Below are positions 29,082 through 30,085 of a DNA stretch of 30,085 nt, piece by piece. A program made the translations under genes and the position numbers. Source of the stretch: a virus. The stretch is from positions 1 to 30,085 of IMG/VR virus record IMGVR_UViG_3300036770_001511. One strand, written 5' to 3'. The notes below the pieces were generated by a model. The model saw nothing but the letters and a program-made list of their open reading frames with translations. It searched no databases and was not told where the DNA came from. How positions within the stretch are numbered: the first letter of the stretch is position 1; each line of letters opens with the position of its first letter.

Positions 29082-29320
29082 GGCGTCCCCTTCTTGTAAG
29101 GATTCCTTGCACGTTCTTCCGACACGACTGCGCGCAGGTCGGTGGCCCGGTTCTCCCTGCCAATCACGACTTCCTGCGGCGCAGCCACGCCCAGCCGCAT
29201 GCGCCCGTTGACGGTGCGCACGACTGTCAGCGACGCAAGCAGCCTGCCAGCCTTGTCGCGCAGCACGACTCGCTCCTTGGGCCGCATCGTCAGCACCAGC
29301 ATGCCAAGGTCATTGGTCAT
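29078..29320 (-). CDS. csrA: CsrA/RsmA-like RNA-binding regulator
   Basis: The product has 80 residues. Starting at Met7, it follows the CsrA plan: MLVLTMRPKERVVLRD (beta 1-2), LASLTVVRTVNGRMRLGV (beta 3-4 core) and APQEVVIGREN (beta 5, with Arg55 at the position of CsrA Arg44, which contacts the GGA motif). CsrA's Arg6 equivalent is Met12, but Arg13 remains. The tail (VVSEERARNPYKK) is basic. CsrA dimers bind GGA in mRNA leaders and block or stabilise translation. ATG 29320 overlaps the previous stop and has GGTGGAG upstream. Phage copies exist but are not common. Host or phage Shine-Dalgarno sequences are plausible targets. Confidence 0.85.
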   Translation of the reverse strand: MTNDLGMLVLTMRPKERVVLRDKAGRLLASLTVVRTVNGRMRLGVAAPQEVVIGRENRATDLRAVVSEERARNPYKKGTP

Positions 29321-29676
29321 GCTCCACCGCCCTGCTTGAGCCGCCATACCTTGATGGCGCGTGCATGCGTCGATACGCGCTGCGATGTAACCACCTCGCC
29401 CGTCCATACAAACGGTCCACGGAACACGCTGCCGCTGGCATTGCCCAAGGCCGCGTAGTCCATGCCGTTGGCTGCCATGCGCGCCGCGACATCGTCAGCC
29501 GTGACCGTTCCGCGCTGCAATGCCACTTGCATGGCGATGCGCTTTGCCTCGGCAAGCAGCGTCGGACGCGCTGCCGCAGCCCTTGCCATGCCTGCCTCGC
29601 GCTGGACGATTGCCGTGGCCGCATCGAACAGCGGTGCGTCAATCCCAAACAGGCGACCATTCATGTACTCGCGCAT
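29317..29676 (-). CDS. Small winged-helix-like phage protein
   Basis: The product has 119 residues. The second half, AMQVALQRGTVTADDVAARM, ALGNASGSVFRGPFVWTGE and STHARAIKVWRLK, fits a small winged-helix family I have seen in phage early regions, where 'g.vtaddv...' and 'f.. g..v....p..ha r.i.vw.l.' recur. The N-terminal half is an Ala/Arg-rich helix (QREAGMARAAAARPTLLAEA). DNA binding is probable. The stop overlaps csrA's start. The target is unknown. Confidence 0.72.
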   Translation of the reverse strand: MREYMNGRLFGIDAPLFDAATAIVQREAGMARAAAARPTLLAEAKRIAMQVALQRGTVTADDVAARMAANGMDYAALGNASGSVFRGPFVWTGEVVTSQRVSTHARAIKVWRLKQGGGA

Positions 29677-29678
29677 GG

Positions 29679-29999
29679 TCAGTCGCCTTCCTTGTAGGAC
29701 TCGCGTGCGGTTTCCTCCAGCGCGGCGAGCGTGTCAGGCCATCCGCGATCCTTGGCGTACTCGCGCTTGTCGTATGTGACCAAGCCAGACAGGATCTCCA
29801 TTCTCGCCTCGTCGCGCTCGGCCTTCAGCGTGTTCTGCGCGGCTTCGGCCTCGTCGCGCTGGCGCACCAGGCGTTCGATGATGATTGCGGCCTGCGTTGT
29901 CCACCACGCATCGTCCGTGCTTGACCAGCCCTTGTCCAGGCGCTCATGCATGGCGCGCAGGTGCGCCACGACGTTGGTTGGTGTCGGGATCGGCTTCAC
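29679..29999 (-). CDS. Hypothetical 106-aa coiled-coil protein
   Basis: The product has 106 residues from GTG at 29999, chosen because AAGGAGG lies about 8 nt upstream and the start overlaps the previous stop as GTGA. Residues 45-75 (AIIIERLVRQRDEAEAAQNT, LKAERDEARMEIL) are a clear coiled coil. The tail GLVTYDKREYAKDRGWPDTL is mixed. Similar small coiled-coil proteins are common in phage early operons. No function can be assigned. Confidence 0.8.
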   Translation of the reverse strand: MKPIPTPTNVVAHLRAMHERLDKGWSSTDDAWWTTQAAIIIERLVRQRDEAEAAQNTLKAERDEARMEILSGLVTYDKREYAKDRGWPDTLAALEETARESYKEGD

Positions 30000-30085
30000 T
30001 TGACCACCTCCTTTCCGTACAGGTACGACCAGTCCCGATCCGCTGCCACGGTGGTCGGCGTGCCGCATTCCAGCGATCCGTTCGC
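29996..30085 (-). CDS. 3' end of a gene cut by the right edge
   Basis: The last 29 codons of a frame enter from the right edge and end at TGA 29996. The visible residues are ANGSLECGTPTTVAADRDWS then YLYGKEVVK. The stop overlaps the next GTG start, as at other real junctions here. The GS..C-GT..D-x-D-W spacing resembles a nucleotidyltransferase motif, but it is too near the C-terminus for a usual enzyme, so no function is claimed. Confidence 0.6.
   Translation of the reverse strand, partial: ANGSLECGTPTTVAADRDWSYLYGKEVVK

Overview
The window is a stretch of a tailed-phage (Caudoviricetes) genome or prophage, GC-rich and very tightly packed. Every supported gene is on the minus strand, so the genome reads from right (30085) to left (1). 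No integrase, repressor, tRNA, rRNA, CRISPR or insertion sequence was recognised, and both ends cut through genes. The host cannot be named. Strong purine-rich Shine-Dalgarno sites (often AAGGAG followed by AGACACC), sigma70-like promoters, a lipobox protein and an SSB-like acidic tail suggest a high-GC Gram-negative-type bacterium. Several proteins (the 105-aa neck-region protein, the glycine-rich fibre, the portal C-terminal extension) resemble families I associate with aquatic phages; that is from memory, not from a search.

Right arm in transcription order (30.1-26.2 kb): small early/middle genes for nucleic-acid handling and regulation. They include a CsrA-like RNA-binding regulator, a winged-helix-like protein, a predicted PD-(D/E)XK nuclease, a RusA-type Holliday junction resolvase and a calcineurin-like metallophosphoesterase, plus several short unknowns. 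Next comes a membrane/lysis-like group (26.2-25.1 kb): an XhlA-like coiled-coil/TM protein, a lipobox protein with an internal TM segment (possible unimolecular spanin), a soluble unknown that overlaps it by 71 nt, and a 40-aa TM protein.

Morphogenesis (25.0-4.7 kb): putative small terminase, large terminase, an HK97-type portal with a long C-terminal extension, a collagen-like/glycine-rich fibre, a 105-aa accessory protein, a Mu F-like minor head protein, prohead protease, HK97-fold major capsid protein, a second abundant-virion-protein candidate followed by a strong terminator, a methyltransferase-glycosyltransferase fusion, connector/head-closure/gp10-like/tail-terminator genes, and the major tail protein. 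Then come lambda G/GT-type tail chaperones with a textbook -1 frameshift signal, a very short tape measure (283 aa), and a run of tail-tip proteins of unknown function, one Cys-rich and one carrying a carbohydrate-binding-like region.

Left arm (4.6-0 kb): a secreted invertebrate-type (destabilase-like) lysozyme, then small unknown genes preceded by a repeated promoter/hairpin leader. A sigma70-like promoter behind a terminator-like hairpin drives the recombination/replication operon: an ERF annealing protein fused to an OB-like domain with an SSB-like C-terminal tip, a DnaA domain IV-like DNA-binding protein, a cluster of inverted repeats that may be the replication origin, a DUF1376 replication-type protein, a winged-helix protein and a truncated gene. 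Stops and starts overlap (ATGA, GTGA, TGATG) at most junctions, so translational coupling is the rule. The best leads are the frameshift signal, the ERF-OB-SSB-tail fusion, the origin-like inverted repeats beside a DnaA-C-like protein, the phage CsrA, and the sugar/methyl-transfer fusion enzyme inside the head-tail module.
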